A DNA stretch of 64,000 nucleotides, taken from NCBI GenBank assembly GCA_907163375.1, contig CAJQUW010011508.1, positions 434,001 through 498,000 on the forward strand, in the 5' to 3' direction. Positions within the stretch are counted from its first letter, which is position 1. Each line of letters begins with the position of its first letter. Source of the DNA: Prostheceraeus crozeri (Eukaryota; Platyhelminthes; Polycladida; Euryleptidae). Shown in pieces: positions 25,795 to 38,785 of this stretch. The notes beneath the pieces were generated by a model. That model was not told the DNA's origin. It did not search any database and saw only the letters and a program-made list of their open reading frames with translations. The translations under genes were made by a program, and so were the position numbers.

Positions 25795-26640
25795 TAGGAG
25801 AAAGAGCTCGTAGTCAAGCAGTCAAACTTCAATATAAGACAAACAAGACACTAGCAATCTTGTTAGGGTGTAGGCAGCAGATAAACAAGATCTTCATGAA
25901 AGAAATTTCAATCTCCAATGCTATTGTCCAATTCCAAAACAAAGTGCGCAACCTTGGAGTCGTTCTAGACAGAAGCCTAACTCTTGCTGCACACATCAAC
26001 GCAGTCTGTCGCTCAGCGTATTGTTTCCTACGCCAACTCCGACCCGTCATTCGCTCCGTTACGACCTCGGCAGCAAAGACTCTAATTCAAGCACTTATTA
26101 CATCTCGTCTAGACTATTGTAATTCTCTCCTCTTTGGTGTCCCAGACTGTCATCTTCGTCCGCTTCAAGCGGTTCAGAGCGCTGCTGCTCGCCTCATCAC
26201 CAAGACTTCAAGACGTGAGCACATTACACCGGTCCTTCGTGACCTGCACTGGCTTCCAGTAAAGCACCGCATTCAATTCAAGTTGGCTGTCATCGTATAC
26301 AAGACGTTACATGGTCTATCCCCCCGATGCCTTACCGACGACTGCCACCTACCTGATCTGATTGGATAGTGTCTTCGTTCATCCTCTGGTCCCTCCATCT
26401 GTCAACCTTCCAGAACCCGCATCCGCATGGGCGACCGTGCTTTCTCGGCAGCGGATCCTAGACTCTGGAATAGCCTTCCTATGAACATCCGAGACTTTGA
26501 AATTGGCCTCTTCCAATTTCGTCGCAAATTAAAGATGTTCCTGTTTTGTTCCGTGGTTTGAGCTGTACACATGCGCCTTGATACCTTAGGATTTGCGCAC
26601 CGTAAACAAATATATGTATAATAATAATAATAATAATGAT
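25795..26640 (+). pseudogene. CR1/L2-like retrotransposon 3' end
   Basis: The frame 25860-26369 encodes the C-terminal part of a CR1/jockey-type reverse transcriptase polyprotein: 'VRNLGVVLDRSL', 'SRLDYCNSLLFGVP', 'LQAVQSAAARLITK', 'HITPVLRDLHWLPV' and 'YKTLHGLSP' appear in the usual order. After an in-frame stop at about 26367 the same family tail continues with 'GDRAFSAADPRLWNSLP' to about 26560. The copy ends in an ATA/TAA microsatellite (26619-26640), the usual 3' tail for such elements. The active site is missing because of 5' truncation, the normal fate of target-primed reverse transcription. Confidence 0.88.
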
Positions 26641-28019
26641 ACTTGGGAGTAATGTTACTTATCATGGAAAAATGAACTTAAAATACTACTCCCCACCCGG
26701 GACTTTTATCGTTTCTGACTTGCCTTTGAATGATATGAGTCCGCATGCAATTTCTTTTTATGTCCAAGTCCCGACCAAATGATCACAAAAATCAAGCAAC
26801 TAGCCGCAGTGTGCCACGGAAATCACAGTGACACAAGCTATTCACCATGATTATACAGATTTTGTTGCTGTTGAGTAGATGTGATCCCTGCCAAATACCA
26901 GTGAGTCACTCCAACTTATTGAGCAATATAATGGCAAATTTATGTGCAAAGTGCACTTTAATAGATAATTATAGTTAAGCCGATGTGTGAAATGTACTTA
27001 ATAATTTCTACAAACATTACAGGAATTAATTATAAGAAAACGGAAATAGTACGTTGAGTTAAAGAAGGAAATTGAATCGCGTGGAAAAAGTACAAATCCT
27101 ATTCCCAATAGATAACGAGATTTTAACAACTCACTTGCAATTGTTTTGAAGCTGATAAAAATCGTGACTTCAAATGTCTAGGCGGATGATTGCCCAGAAA
27201 TCGGAAATGTTTGTCTTGTCACGAGTAATTAGATCTACAGGAGAGATATTCTCTCCACTTGTCGATTAAGACGCTCTTTCTGTGCATTTAGAAGATGAGA
27301 AATAGTAGAATATCAAAGAAAACGTCAAGTCATTTGGGATGCATTCAGCTATGTTTGCAAAAGTAGGTTCTGTATATAAATGCTTTCAGTACAAGGGGAA
27401 CAAAGCTATAAGAATAATATACATGTATATATGCGGAAGGTCTCATGTCAGATGATTTAGGAAAATCCAATGGCAATGTCATCACGTGTGTAATGCGAAA
27501 CCTTATTATCCACTTACCGAGTAAATTATCAAAATAAATCGTCTTTCCTTGAGCTTTATTAAGATTTTGTCATATCTTCTAATTTCTCTTGAATATTAAT
27601 GATGCTCAATTCTAATACTGTGATAATGACAGTGGCGGGCGCAGTTAGTCGACTGCGCTCGAGTAATCGTACGACGGAATCAATCGCGCGATTCCTGAAT
27701 GACCATGAATCGCGCGACCCTATTGCAACGTGACCTTTTAATGAAATTTGCTCGATGAGAATAATTGAGGCTGTTTTCCTATTCACTCTTTCAACGCTTG
27801 AGATAATTGCAGTGGATATAAAGCTGACACCTACGCACACACATTATGCGCGGGTGCTCGTGACAGAGATCAGGTGTGGCTAGAATAAGAAAAGAGTCAC
27901 GTCCTGTCACGTGATGATCATTCCCACACCACAGTAAATGTCTATGGGAATCCTGTGGGTATTCCCACACACCGTAGGAATGCATTATTTTATGCAATGA
28001 CATTAGGCATGTTCGTAAA

Positions 28020-28215
28020 GTAAGCCTGCAAGATTTACACGAATCGTGTATGTGAGTATTTTGGTCATATCCTAAGACAACGAAATGTTGCGTGTGATGG
28101 TGGAAGGTAAAATCAAGGTTGTCAAAACGAGAGGAAGACCAAGACGAATCTACATTGACGATATCAAGGACTGGAATCACACAAGGACGAAAGGAAATAC
28201 CATCTGAAAGGCGAT
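28020..28215 (+). pseudogene. non-LTR RT 3' fragment
   Basis: Two overlapping plus-strand frames give 'EYFGHILRQ' and then 'VVKTRGRPRRIYIDDIKDW', the characteristic end of many non-LTR RT proteins (..GH.LR.......GRPR..W.DDIK.W). One frameshift lies between them. The minus-strand open frame across this region is a shadow. Confidence 0.62.
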
Positions 28216-29487
28216 CTTAAAACATCTTCATGTGACATGAACTCCTACCTCCCCATGGAGAAGGAATATTACCTGTAGCACACTTGCACTAAAAGATGCT
28301 GCGAGATACCCACTTTATATGACTATACGCGGCACTCGGTCGAAGGCCTATTGCAATTCCACCGATACATTAAACAATTTCTTCCGTGCCTGTGTATTCT
28401 TTCCATTGACTTGACGTACAACGAACATCGCATCATTCGCCGAGAACCCAAATTGGCGTACATCTTGCACAAGCTTCTTAAGTCTCCCTTCTAGATCCTT
28501 GATAAATATAAATGCATCTGAATAAGTAAATATTGAGTTGCATTCTCAATTGAAAGATGGCAGACCTGAATAGTTGCCATTTCATCCAATATCAGGAATC
28601 ATCAACAGACCTGTTTCACACCTCCTCACCTCTCTCTTTACCTCAAGTCTAAATAGAGAGTTGTTTCGAAGTTGATAGAACTACTTTAGCTCAGCTATCA
28701 TTCTTCATCAATAAATTCCAGGTGATGATTTAAGGTTAGGAGATAGCATTTGCCATTCAGCTACATAAGATTCGCTTCTATACAGATCGAAATGTTTCGA
28801 AACGTCATGCTGGTTTCCAAGAAAGTAAGTTTATGCTTCTTGGTATCTTCGTATTTCTTTCAGTTGTTTACCTTCACCATCAATGACTCGAATCATCAAT
28901 AATTTGATGACGCGTGACTCGATCCCTATTGTATCTCATTTCCTTCTGTGTAATAAGGCAGTCATATTATCCCACTTTTAGTGTGGATGTAATAACATGA
29001 ATAAGTATAGGCCGAGGCCTAGTATGTCAACGCCTACTGAAATAAACGAACAGTTAGTCGAAAAGACGTGTCTTAAAACGTTCCGTTATGCTGCAAAAAT
29101 ACTATCTTGGTTTATGCATCTATGCGACATGTAGGCGTGCTTAGAATAAATGATGCTTGATTATATGGCGTAATATATTGATTAATCATTAATTTTCGGC
29201 ATGTCAATGCCTGTGCCTGCTAAAAAAACGAGTTGCCCGCTACTGTCCCCATCCCACGTCATCAATGCAAAATGTGCGACTTCAACATTCCAAAATATTT
29301 GTATAATAAACAATGCATGGAAAATTGATGCCTGATGCTACGGGTCAACAACATCTCTCTTTTGTCGAACACAAAATGAACTCACCATATAGAAGAAATA
29401 CTCTTGCTAATAACGGTCTGCTATTTCCGCCCATTGGATTTTTTTTGAAACATTTTTAAAAATATGCTTTACAAATACATTACATTA

Positions 29488-29664
29488 GGCCTCAGTCACA
29501 CTGCCAGCTTTTTCTAGCGTTTCCGAGCAAATCGTTTTGCAGCAAATATCATCAGTTGTAGACAGCCACACTGCGAGCAAGGCAAAGTCGTGCGATTATT
29601 AGCTTAAGCAAATGCGTCTGCTCAGGACGCTTGTGTTTGCTTTGCTGTCAGCGTGACTGAGGCT
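29488..29664. mobile_element. Harbinger-like MITE, 177 bp
   Basis: The ends GGCCTCAGTCACACTGCCAGC and (reverse complement) AGCCTCAGTCACGCTGACAGC are imperfect inverted repeats. Both flanks carry TTA (29485-29487 and 29665-29667), the 3-bp target of PIF/Harbinger and related elements. No coding capacity. The class call depends on the TTA duplication and short ends. Confidence 0.6.
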
Positions 29665-30622
29665 TTAGTTTTCTTTTTCTTCGTGATTTTGTCACATTAT
29701 TCACACTATTCTGCTATTCGGCAATTCCGTATGGGAGTTAACAATAAGTTCGAATTTTTATAGTCATTGTGGGGATTGTTTTGCCGTAGCATGTGATGCA
29801 CATATGTCACGAAGCAGTTTCAAAACAAATGTATAACTCATGTTGAGAATTGATTTGAATGTACATGTATATTTAATATTCCAAAAACTTGGTTTGTGCG
29901 TTTGCAGACTTGTTACGTGTGCGCTGAAATTCCTCGCCTAGCAATGTCTTTTGATTACACTCGCATTAATTCTTAATTTCATCTAATGCGGAGCTCTGGC
30001 ATTCGTAGAGAACTTGTGATTGTTGCCATGAGATGGTATTTTTCAATATCATCCTGAAGCAGCTTCCTAGAATGGAATAGGCCTATTGGTAGTCGAATTT
30101 CAAACACACAATATTCAGACGTATTTGACCATTGCGACAAGTTCTTTATCCCTATCCTATCTGAAAACACATAGAAGTGCTTTATCTTAATATCATTGCT
30201 ATCACTGACACAGGAAAGGAATTGCATTTACTATTTTTAACCGGTTTACGACCGCTACCATTGTCTTGTTACCTGCAGTAGCAAAATATGTACTTGCCAC
30301 CGTGTGATAGTACTTGACAACGTCATAGTAAGTCCGGATGAGATTATTAAGAAAAAAATTGAACATTTCATTCATTTTTCAGGTCAATTTTGATTTACGT
30401 CCTTACCATCACATATTCCACATCTGAACTACAGATAGTGATGATTTATCAAAATGCATGCTTATTTGTAAAACTGCAACGTTTAACTAACGATTGCTTA
30501 TTGAAAAGACAAGTCTAGCACACGTGTGCACAATCAATCAGAGCTATTGTCGAACATTTACGACCGCTACTATATGGGATTGCCTTATCTGCTTTCGTAT
30601 ACAATACTGCTTTATTTTTCAG

Positions 30623-30843
30623 GCATGACCTGCTCGTCCTGCGTCCATGCTGTAGAGAAGCATCTACACAAGGTAGACGGGGTTCATTCAGTTCTGGTTG
30701 CTTTAATCGCCGGTAAAGCGGAAGTTAAGTACGATCCGGCCTACATCATGCCTTCTCAGATAGCTTATCAGATAGAAGAAATAGGTTTTCAAGCAGCAGT
30801 TCTGGAATTGGAAAGTCAAGGGCAGGCAAAAGTTGAATTGCAA
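30623..30843 (+). CDS. ATP7: ATP7 copper ATPase, exon with complete HMA domain
   Basis: The exon opens with the copper-binding [12 protein letters not shown] motif and continues 'GVHSVLVALIAGKAEVKY' and 'QIAYQIEEIGFQAAVLE', a full beta-alpha-beta HMA fold. Acceptor TTTTTCAG precedes 30623 (phase 1, completing a glycine codon), and donor GTGAGT starts at 30844 (phase 0). The two cysteines bind Cu(I). Valine and alanine contents are normal for the family and there is no sign of damage. Confidence 0.95.
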
Positions 30844-32809
30844 GTGAGTATCATCGTCTTTGTAGGTTTATTGAGACCAAACGTTAGACTTTGTTAATTG
30901 TGAAACTTCATGGAAATCGTGAAATGAAATATTCAGTTGATGCTAGGAGCAAATTTGATTTATCCTTGTCAGCCTATCTAGAAATCTCTCTAAATATTGC
31001 AACACCCCTTGTCCTGACAACGGGAAGTTTTCGCTAAAGAATACTGTACAATACTACGAGTAATAGTCCATGCCTGAGTTGAGAGCCAACCGCTTTGAAG
31101 ACCAATACACGAGTTCTTTATTGAAAGTGCTCCTGAAGAGGAAGTCGATTAAAAGTTTCGTGCAGTGATCTTTCTTGAAGGTAGTATAATCGCAGTTGAA
31201 GTGAAATCATAAGCTTTCAAAACTATCTTACAGGTGACTAATATAAATGTTTCGACAAGTGCTGCCACTATTCAGCGTATAAAAATCGAATGTTGTACTT
31301 CAATAATAAAATTCAGTTCATATAACATTTATAGAGCGCATCGATTTGTGTCTAGTTTTCTGTCATCTAAAAGCTCATTTCAAACTAACAATTTCAAGTT
31401 ATTTCCAACATTATATATGGTTTCAAGAACACCAAGAATATAATAAACATTCAATGCTTCACGCCAAGACTGTATGTTTTCACACCATGAAGTTGACATG
31501 TTACTGCTGCGATGTTAAGAATGCATATAGGATATAAAGATCTTAAACAGAAATTGCATCTGCTAATTACATGCATAAGACAGAAATTGATTTTGACTCA
31601 AGATTCCTCTGATTTTCATTGGATTGTCAAATTTCCTTCATAACTTACAAATTCATGTATTAAGGAGCGCAGTGAGCACCGCAGGATATACAAGACAGTT
31701 TTATTCGATATGGGGAGGACGAAATATGAGAACTTTTTGAGGCTTCAATTAATGAAGAATTTTCTCTACATTTCTCTCTCCATATCGTGAAGTGAACAAG
31801 ATGAATATTTCGGCTGTTTGAATTTGTAAACAAGGCATAAGGAGATTCACCTTTCTAGCGTATTGCTATAACCTGAAAACTTAGCATGATTTTAGAAAGA
31901 AAATATTCATCGAACAATGTCCACGCATCTTGTTCAAAGATGCTCCTTAACAATAACTTCCCAGATGCGCAAACCTTATGGAAAATTCCATCAAGGCTTT
32001 GTACGTTAGCCTTTATTCGCATATGAATTACTCATATGTGTATAATTATATATATACGTTCGCACATATGAATTTGTGTATGTAATTTAATATGTTAAAA
32101 GGCAATAAACCAGCAAACCGCTAAGTCTTGTCAATTGGGCTCTTCATTCCTTACTGTGCTAGTGATTTCCATGGTAGCAACCAAGGGTATCTGGGGACTT
32201 GGTCTTGTCCTCTTTTGGTTGTGCGGTCGAGCTCCCGGAAAATGGCATTCGAAGTAAGAAAATGTCTAACCATGTCAACACCGTTCTTCGTAAATGATGC
32301 GAAGTCTGTGGGACTAGCAGTTAACGGCTGATAAAAGAGCATATTTGAGAATTGCAAAAAATGAGAGAATGAAGATAAAAAGAAAAGACAATGATATATT
32401 TTTCAATGAAAATCATTCATATACAAGTTGATGTGTGTGTAGTCAGTTGAACTTTCGAAAGTTAAAAATTTGCGATGCACCGATCAAGCCAAGAATGTGA
32501 TGTCATATGTACCATAAATGATGCGGATCTGCGTGCGCTTTTTGGAATTGGAAAAATTAGGCGTCCACTACGTAGACTTTTCCTCGGGAAAATGGTGTAA
32601 AGGCAATGGGTTGGGATTGAGCATTTTTCAGAAAGTCTCAAAGATTGTTGTAATCTACTTTCGTCCAAGGACTTTATGCATCAGCAACTTGCATCAACAC
32701 TACAAATAATTCGATGTGATATACCCTGTAACTTATTCAAGTGATTCTTCAAATAGACAGGCATGTCAACAAACTAGAGTGAACAGTAAGATAGATCTCA
32801 GAGGCGATT

Positions 32810-35380
32810 GTGCACACAGAAGAGACCACTTTTAGACAAAAAATATTTCAAAAATACGAAGACAATGTAGTCACAGGCGAAGGTATCAGTTTCGATTTCA
32901 AAATGTATGTCCCATTTCAAATCATACGACCAAGTAACATCCAAGATCTTGTGAGTCGGAGCAACTTCGACGCCAGTTACGTTAACAGGATAAGAGAGCG
33001 TGATTTCCTCATTGCAAGACACCTTGACTTTTTGTGGTTCACTGTCAGACGCTTTGCTGAACTTCTGGCTGAAAACGTGACAGATTTCTTCACAGATTCA
33101 GAACTCGCCAGCATCAATGACCAATGGGTATATTTGGAACACGCGATCAAAACAACAGCCGAGAAGACTTTGCATAAGAAGAGAAAGTCCCTCCAAAAGC
33201 AATGGATGTCACCATCGACAATACAACTGATCAAAAACCGCGAAAGCACTCAGAACATGTAGAGTAGCTCAGAAAATCAAGTGATACAAAACGCGATGAA
33301 ACTAGGTATGGAGAAATACTGGACATCAATAGCGATGAACATGGAAAATGCCCCGGCCGTTGGAGATTGGCAATAACTAAAGAGTGATCCGCGAAGGCTC
33401 AGGACTAAGGGTGGGTCTCGGCGAATTTCTTGAGGTAAAAAATAGTCAACGATTGATAACCACACCGTAGGAATTATCACGCTGAGCGCAGCATTTCGGA
33501 GATCTTCTGAACAATCCACGGCAGGCCTCCTCAGATTGTCTGCTGCTAGCTGAACCGTGTCATGATCTCGGACAGTATGATTGTTATACAGATCCACCCA
33601 CCAGATTGGAAGTTGAATCTACTCTGAAGAAACTGAATTCAGTCCGAGATCATGACACGGTTCAGCTAGCAGCAGACAATCTGAGGAGGCCTGCCGTGGA
33701 TTGTTCAGAAGATCTCCGAAATACTGCGCTCAGCGTGATAATTCCAACGGAGTGGTTATCAATCGTTGACTATTTTTTACCTCAAGAAATTCGCCGAGAC
33801 CCACCCTTAGTCCTGAGGAATCTCTGATGTCTAAAACGTCGGAAACCGTTGAGAAAACCAAAGGGAAATTTTTCAACTCAACCCGCCCTTTCTGACGCAC
33901 CGTGCTGAAAAGGATTAAACCGCGGGCGAAGATGGTATTCCACCGGAACTCTGGATCCACGGTCAATCAGCACTTATTAGACCGCTCCACCATCTTATTG
34001 CACAGATTTGGAATAAAGAAGAAATCCCAGATGGCTGGACCCTCGACACAGTCATTCCAGTGCATAAAAAGGGAGTAAATCCATATTTACCAATTATATT
34101 ATGTCTTTTGGACATAGCATGTAAAATATTGGAGAACATGATTGTCAGCCGCATAAGACCAGATAGAGGGAAACGTTGCCGTGAAAGTCAAGCAGGATTT
34201 ATACCAGGAAGAGGTTGTGTAGATCAGCTGTCTAGCCTTCGTCAAATCAGCGAACCACGGAACGAATTCCAACAGCCCACTGTGGTATCTTTCATTGACT
34301 TCCGAGCTGCTTTCGACTCTGTCGAAGTTGATTGGAATCATAAAAGCATTGCATCATCGGACGAATGCCGCTGTGAAACATAAAGGGCAAGTGTCATCTA
34401 CGGTCCCTGTGAATTTTGGTGTAAGGCAGGGTGATCTGACATCACCCATACTCTTCACTGCAGCCGTCGACTGGATTCTTTTTTATCATTTTTTAATAAT
34501 AATTTCAGTGGGCCATCAAATCGTGTATGAGACGTGGAACCCCCGTTGGTCTTAGCCTTCAGGTCACCGAATCGCCCATTTGCGATCTAACGCTGACAAT
34601 GTTGCGCTCCTGGTAGAAAACAGCGACGCCATGCAAATTCTGTTTGATGAAGTATCCAAATTTGCGTCTGAGGTCGGCCTTGATATAAATACAGCAAAAA
34701 AGTTCTTGATACTCATAGCAGACCAGACACCATCGTTATGGATGGGAAACCCCTGGAGAATGTCAATGAATTCGCTTCCACTGTCACTTAAAATAGCTGC
34801 TTGGAAGCGGAATTAAATCGACGCATTGGTAGAGCTGCAGCTGTATTCAGACGTTTCAATGCCTGGTCTAGTCCCTCAGTCTCACCGAAAACAAAAGGCC
34901 GTGTCTTCACAGCATGTATCAGATCAGTTCTCACATACGGCTGTGAAGGCTGCGGACTCTCACAAGTTCAAGGAAAGCGTCTTGGTAGCTTTGAATAAAT
35001 TGGGGAAATATCATCCTGAACACCAGATTTCATATGACTCCCTTCACGTACATTTCAACATCAAAGACACCGTGTCTGAATTTATGAAACATTCTCGCTT
35101 GACTTGGCTTGGTCACGTTCTTTGAATGGGCTCGAGCAGAATTCCACATCAGCTGCTATGGTATCATCAACAACAGGCAGGCTGGCAACGAAAACGTGGC
35201 AGACAGAAGATGACCTGGAAGCGACGTCTTCATCTATAAACAAAGCACCTGAACAGCCTCATCAGGAACCGAGTAGTTGAAATATCGGGAAGTGGCAGAC
35301 GATCGCCAACAGTGGAGAAGAATTGTGTCAGCGGATCATTGTCAAGATTGACCAAAACATGAAGTCCTGTAATTAAGTCA
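32810..35380 (+). pseudogene. non-LTR retrotransposon RT, multiply broken
   Basis: Blocks in order on the plus strand: a pre-RT linker (32880-33262); 'GEDGIPPELW' (about 33930); 'VIPVHKKG' (34050-34072); 'CLLDIACKILENMIVSRI' (34100); 'SQAGFIPGRGCVDQ' (34190-34230); 'VSFIDFRAAFDSV' (34290-34325, RT motif A with the first catalytic aspartate); 'VRQGDLTSPILF' (34420-34460, motif B). Motif C, normally YADD, reads as 'SNADNVALLVEN' (34580-34620), so the active site is mutated. After 34800 come 'RIGRAAAVFRRFNAW', 'LTYGCEG' and 'SRLTWLGHVL', then a GR-rich tail to about 35250. Many frameshifts and stops are present. A 176-bp inverted duplication interrupts the linker. The type resembles RTE/CR1-like elements of marine invertebrates. 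Confidence 0.9.
33398..33817. repeat. 176-bp inverted duplication inside the RT relic
   Basis: Arms 33398-33573 and 33642-33817 are reverse complements with only about three or four differences, separated by 68 bp. Both arms therefore encode the same open peptide on opposite strands. The duplication interrupts the retroelement linker and is younger than the element, given the near identity of the arms. Confidence 0.9.
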
Positions 35381-36217
35381 AGTAAGTCAGATGCATTCTC
35401 CTAGCCCATTATAGAAAAGTATCGTGTTCAATTTAAACATGTAGATTGTCTGTAATATGTTTAACAGGGACAATAATAGTAAGGTCATAAGCGTACTTGA
35501 CAAAGTGAGGAATCGAGTGGCTAATTACATCAGAGAAAAATGGATATCTACAGAATGGCCTGAATTATTTTGAATTATGTGGTTTTTGAGAATACTACGA
35601 AATCATATCGGAATTTTGATATTGAGTACAATGACATCAATATATTATTATAATTTCGAACAAAAAGTCGCAAATTAGATTTCGTAACTGGCAGTTATGG
35701 GAATCGATTATGATATGAAGAGCGTTTTTGTGATAATTCAAAAGTGGAAACTCTGTATCATTTTATGATAGAATGCTCACTATATCAAAATTTACGACTG
35801 TGCCTTTGTTATGCAATTGTAACAGTACAACAGAATTCAATAAGTTGATGAGCACTTTAACTCCAAAGCTGGTTAAATCCATCGAGAAGTTTCCCCGAAA
35901 AGCAAGAGATTAACTAACGATGACTAAAAAACATTAACCAATTAGTATGAAATCTAGAAATTTACATTACTTTTGCTAATTCTACTCTCCTTCCTGTTCG
36001 GAATATATTTTTTCAATCGCACTGACCGCACGCTGTTTTCTTTCTAAAAGCTGTTTCTTATGCATATGTGAGCGTCCATGCTCATGTTTTGCAATGTCCT
36101 GATTGATTACTTCGTGTTATGCTCATCCTATCGTCTCAGAATTTTTAAGACACAGTCTTATAGGTACATGGAACACATAGTTCATTGTTTTTGACGTGAG
36201 GTTTTCATATATATATA

Positions 36218-36447
36218 AGTAAAAATACACTTTCTTGTTTTGCGAAAGTTAAAAACAGTGTTTACAAGTAGTTTACGTCTCGGACGTTTCCGGACCCAAC
36301 CCTTATCAACGAGAAGCTGATGAAGGTTCGTTGATAAGGGGCTTCTTGTTGACTAAGGGTCGGTACCCGAAACGTTCGAGAAGTAAACTAAACTTGTGAA
36401 TATTGTTTCCAACTTTCGCAAAAATAAAGGGAGAGTGTATTTTTACT
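36218..36447. repeat. fold-back with Penelope-type CCCGAAACGT ends
   Basis: Arms of about 85 bp (36218-36303 and 36363-36447) are imperfect inverted copies that begin AGTAAAAATACACT and include TTTGCGAAAGTT. The inner part carries CTGATGA (about 36308) and CCCGAAACG (36366-36374). Motifs of the form CTGATGA...GAAAC are the two halves of a hammerhead ribozyme core, known from Penelope-like elements. Two such terminal units in inverted orientation would explain the structure. Confidence 0.55.
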
Positions 36448-37611
36448 AGTTTATTACATGCCATGCAATAGAATGATGTGGAAAATGATATTAGCTCAGT
36501 TCTGTTTCTATACTACTCCAGGTTTAGAAATGCAATCATATTTTACACACACTTTTTAAACTTATTTCATATTACAATGTACAGCGTTCATGTGTAGATT
36601 TAGCGATTATGCTTGCACTGATTATATTAGGGGCCCAATAATGAGATATGCGAAATGTCGGACTAGAAGACAATTCTAGTCTTTGTTTTTTAATGTACTC
36701 GTACATTTATTTAAGATGCTGATTAAATAATTAACAGGGAAATATTTGTATACTTCAGCAAGTATTGCTGGCCGTTTGAACATAATATAATAATGCTGAT
36801 TTTACAGATTTTGACCCATCGTCATGATGTTTTTCCACGACTGATCTAAAGGAATAAGTGCCGTTTCATAAATAGATCGAAATGATTTTGCAGAGTACTC
36901 AGTGAATAGCGGTGAATACTAAGATAACAGAACATTGTGCGACTTACCTTTAATGATGCATTTCGAAAAGTTTACATTGCCATCCAACTTTATTAACTAT
37001 GTTTTCCGAGTTTTATTATTGGAAGTTGCGCGTTTTCGCCTGTAATTTACACGTAACTTTTAGTTGATAGAAGTCGTGAAATCCTAGACGTTTAGAGAAT
37101 ACCGCCAAAAAAGCGACGCTGATGAATGTCATATTATGTGGTGTTTCTGAAGAATGCTGTTATTGTTTTGCTTTCTGAACTTCCCCTGTCAAAGGATGTG
37201 GGAAGAGAAGTGGCATAGCTTGAAGCAGGGAATTCCCTTGACATCTCGCGTGGATGGAAATACCGATAGAAGCATTTCTGGTGTCTTGAAGTTTCCGAAT
37301 CAAATCGGTAGATCTTCAATACATTATTCTAAAATTTGTAACAGAAAGAATTTTAGACAGATTGTATGACATCTTATTGTATGACTTTCTCTCCTGATAG
37401 AAAAAATGAATGAATCACACAATATGAAAAGTTGCTATACTATACATTCGCTTGAATTTTCATGCTGTGTATCGTGGTGATGATAGATAAGCATCACCCG
37501 AGGAAATCGCTCTGCTCACTTGCGCAACTTCATGATCATCCTGGATGTTTAACTATATACATAAACACTAAAAAGCATTTCATATTTTTTTTTTAAAGGA
37601 ATGTGATCATG

Positions 37612-37802
37612 TTTTCAGGTTAGAGACTGAACCACAACTTTTGAACGATCAATTTACAGAAAAATTTATTACAACAGCTTTATTTGCGTGATATCTTTCT
37701 TGAGAATGGCCGACGTCGTAGGTCGAAAGATCTCGTGCAAATAAAAGGAATTGTGCTGTAAATTGATCGATCAAAAGTTGTAGGCAGTTTCTAACCTGAA
37801 AG
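37612..37802. repeat. fold-back element, about 190 bp
   Basis: Left arm TTTCAGGTTAGAGACTG..CAACTTTTGA..GATCAATTTACAG and its inverted counterpart ending CAGTTTCTAACCTGAAAG pair over about 45 bp, and the inner sequence also pairs weakly (GATATCTTTC with GAAAGATCTC). This forms a long hairpin without coding capacity, typical of a fold-back MITE. Confidence 0.7.
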
Positions 37803-37853
37803 CATTTCATATCTCATTGCATTTGAATGATATTTTGCTGAGCGTTGGCGCTA

Positions 37854-38142
37854 ACTGATACTTCGCTGCAATGAGAAACATTCAATCATAGTAACGTGAC
37901 ATCAATCAACATCAATCAATCATCATCATCAGTAACACGCAAAATCAATCAATACGGAATGTGAAAACCAATTAAACAGATTAAGATACCAAAGGACTGT
38001 AATTGAATATCACGTTACTATAGAGCATGGCGCAGCGTGGTGCGAACGTCAGTAACCCCTCGCAAGAGGGAAAAATGCTGACGAAAATAAATGATGATGA
38101 TGATGATGATGATGATATGATTGAATGTGTCTCACTGCAGAG
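37854..38142. repeat. inverted repeat enclosing a retroposon-like 3' tail
   Basis: Arms of about 36 bp (37854-37889 and about 38108-38142, ..GAAACATTCAATCAT / ATGATTGAATGTGTCTC..) flank a segment that ends GACGAAAATAA followed by a (GAT)n microsatellite at 38093-38116. A GAT repeat after such a block resembles the 3' tail of a non-LTR retroposon. A smaller inverted pair TAGTAACGTGA / TCACGTTACTA lies inside. Confidence 0.5.
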
Positions 38143-38785
38143 AACTATCAGTCATTGCATTGGAATGCGCTATCATATATAATAATAAATATTTATGCAT
38201 GTGGAGATTCACCTTCTATTTCCTTTTATTTTTCATTGAACTATATTGACGAACACTTGCACAGAAAATTGCAAAAATACAAAGATTAGATAGTTATTGT
38301 GTCACAGAAATGCCTAAGCACCAACCTCGAGCCGCCTACTGCTGACACGGCTCGCAGCAACAGTGCTCGAGCAGTCGATCGTTTGAGACAGAGACTCAGG
38401 TGTCCGACGATACCTTTGTCCGCTCCGTCTCTCGATGAAAAGGTTTGCAGTGACAAACGACAGCAGATGCGTCGTTAAGTGTTATAGGCAATTTTACCCC
38501 ACCTACCGTAAACGGTATATACATGTATATTTTATACTTGCTCTGCATACAAAATGCTCTGTATTCCCTCATGTGTATACTCCACTTAAAGTTAATCTTC
38601 GCGAACGCTCTCCACTTTTTAATATTCAACAAGAAAACCGAAGATGTAATGGATCGATTCTGCTAGAAGGGGATTGTGTGCATAAAACTAATATCATTTT
38701 CATATAAATTAAATTCTTAGTACATGTTGCCAAAAATGAGATGCGATAAATGCAATTTTGTATAAAAGACAATGTAAACTAAAAG

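Larger units (their letters stand above)
17515..30622 (+). other. ATP7 intron (13.1 kb)
   Basis: The intron starts GTGAGT and ends TTTTTCAG. It holds a 27-bp perfect inverted repeat (17795-17888), a Penelope-like RT relic, a tRNA-Ser-like relic, non-LTR RT fragments and a Harbinger-like MITE, each listed separately. The stretches 17889-21240, 23291-25790, 26641-28000 and 28230-29480 contain no gene that I can support. A small perfect hairpin TCGCGCGATTC with its complement lies near 27690-27715. Confidence 0.8.

Noticed and set aside
27791-28180. 129-codon minus-strand frame
   Set aside because: The plus strand of the same region encodes a recognisable retroelement C-terminus, so this is a shadow.
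32151-32357. Open frames on both strands in the ATP7 intron
   Set aside because: Short, overlapping, without domains, splice continuity or repeat evidence.
38085-38120. CRISPR-like or satellite array
   Set aside because: It is a simple (GAT)n microsatellite, likely a retroposon tail.
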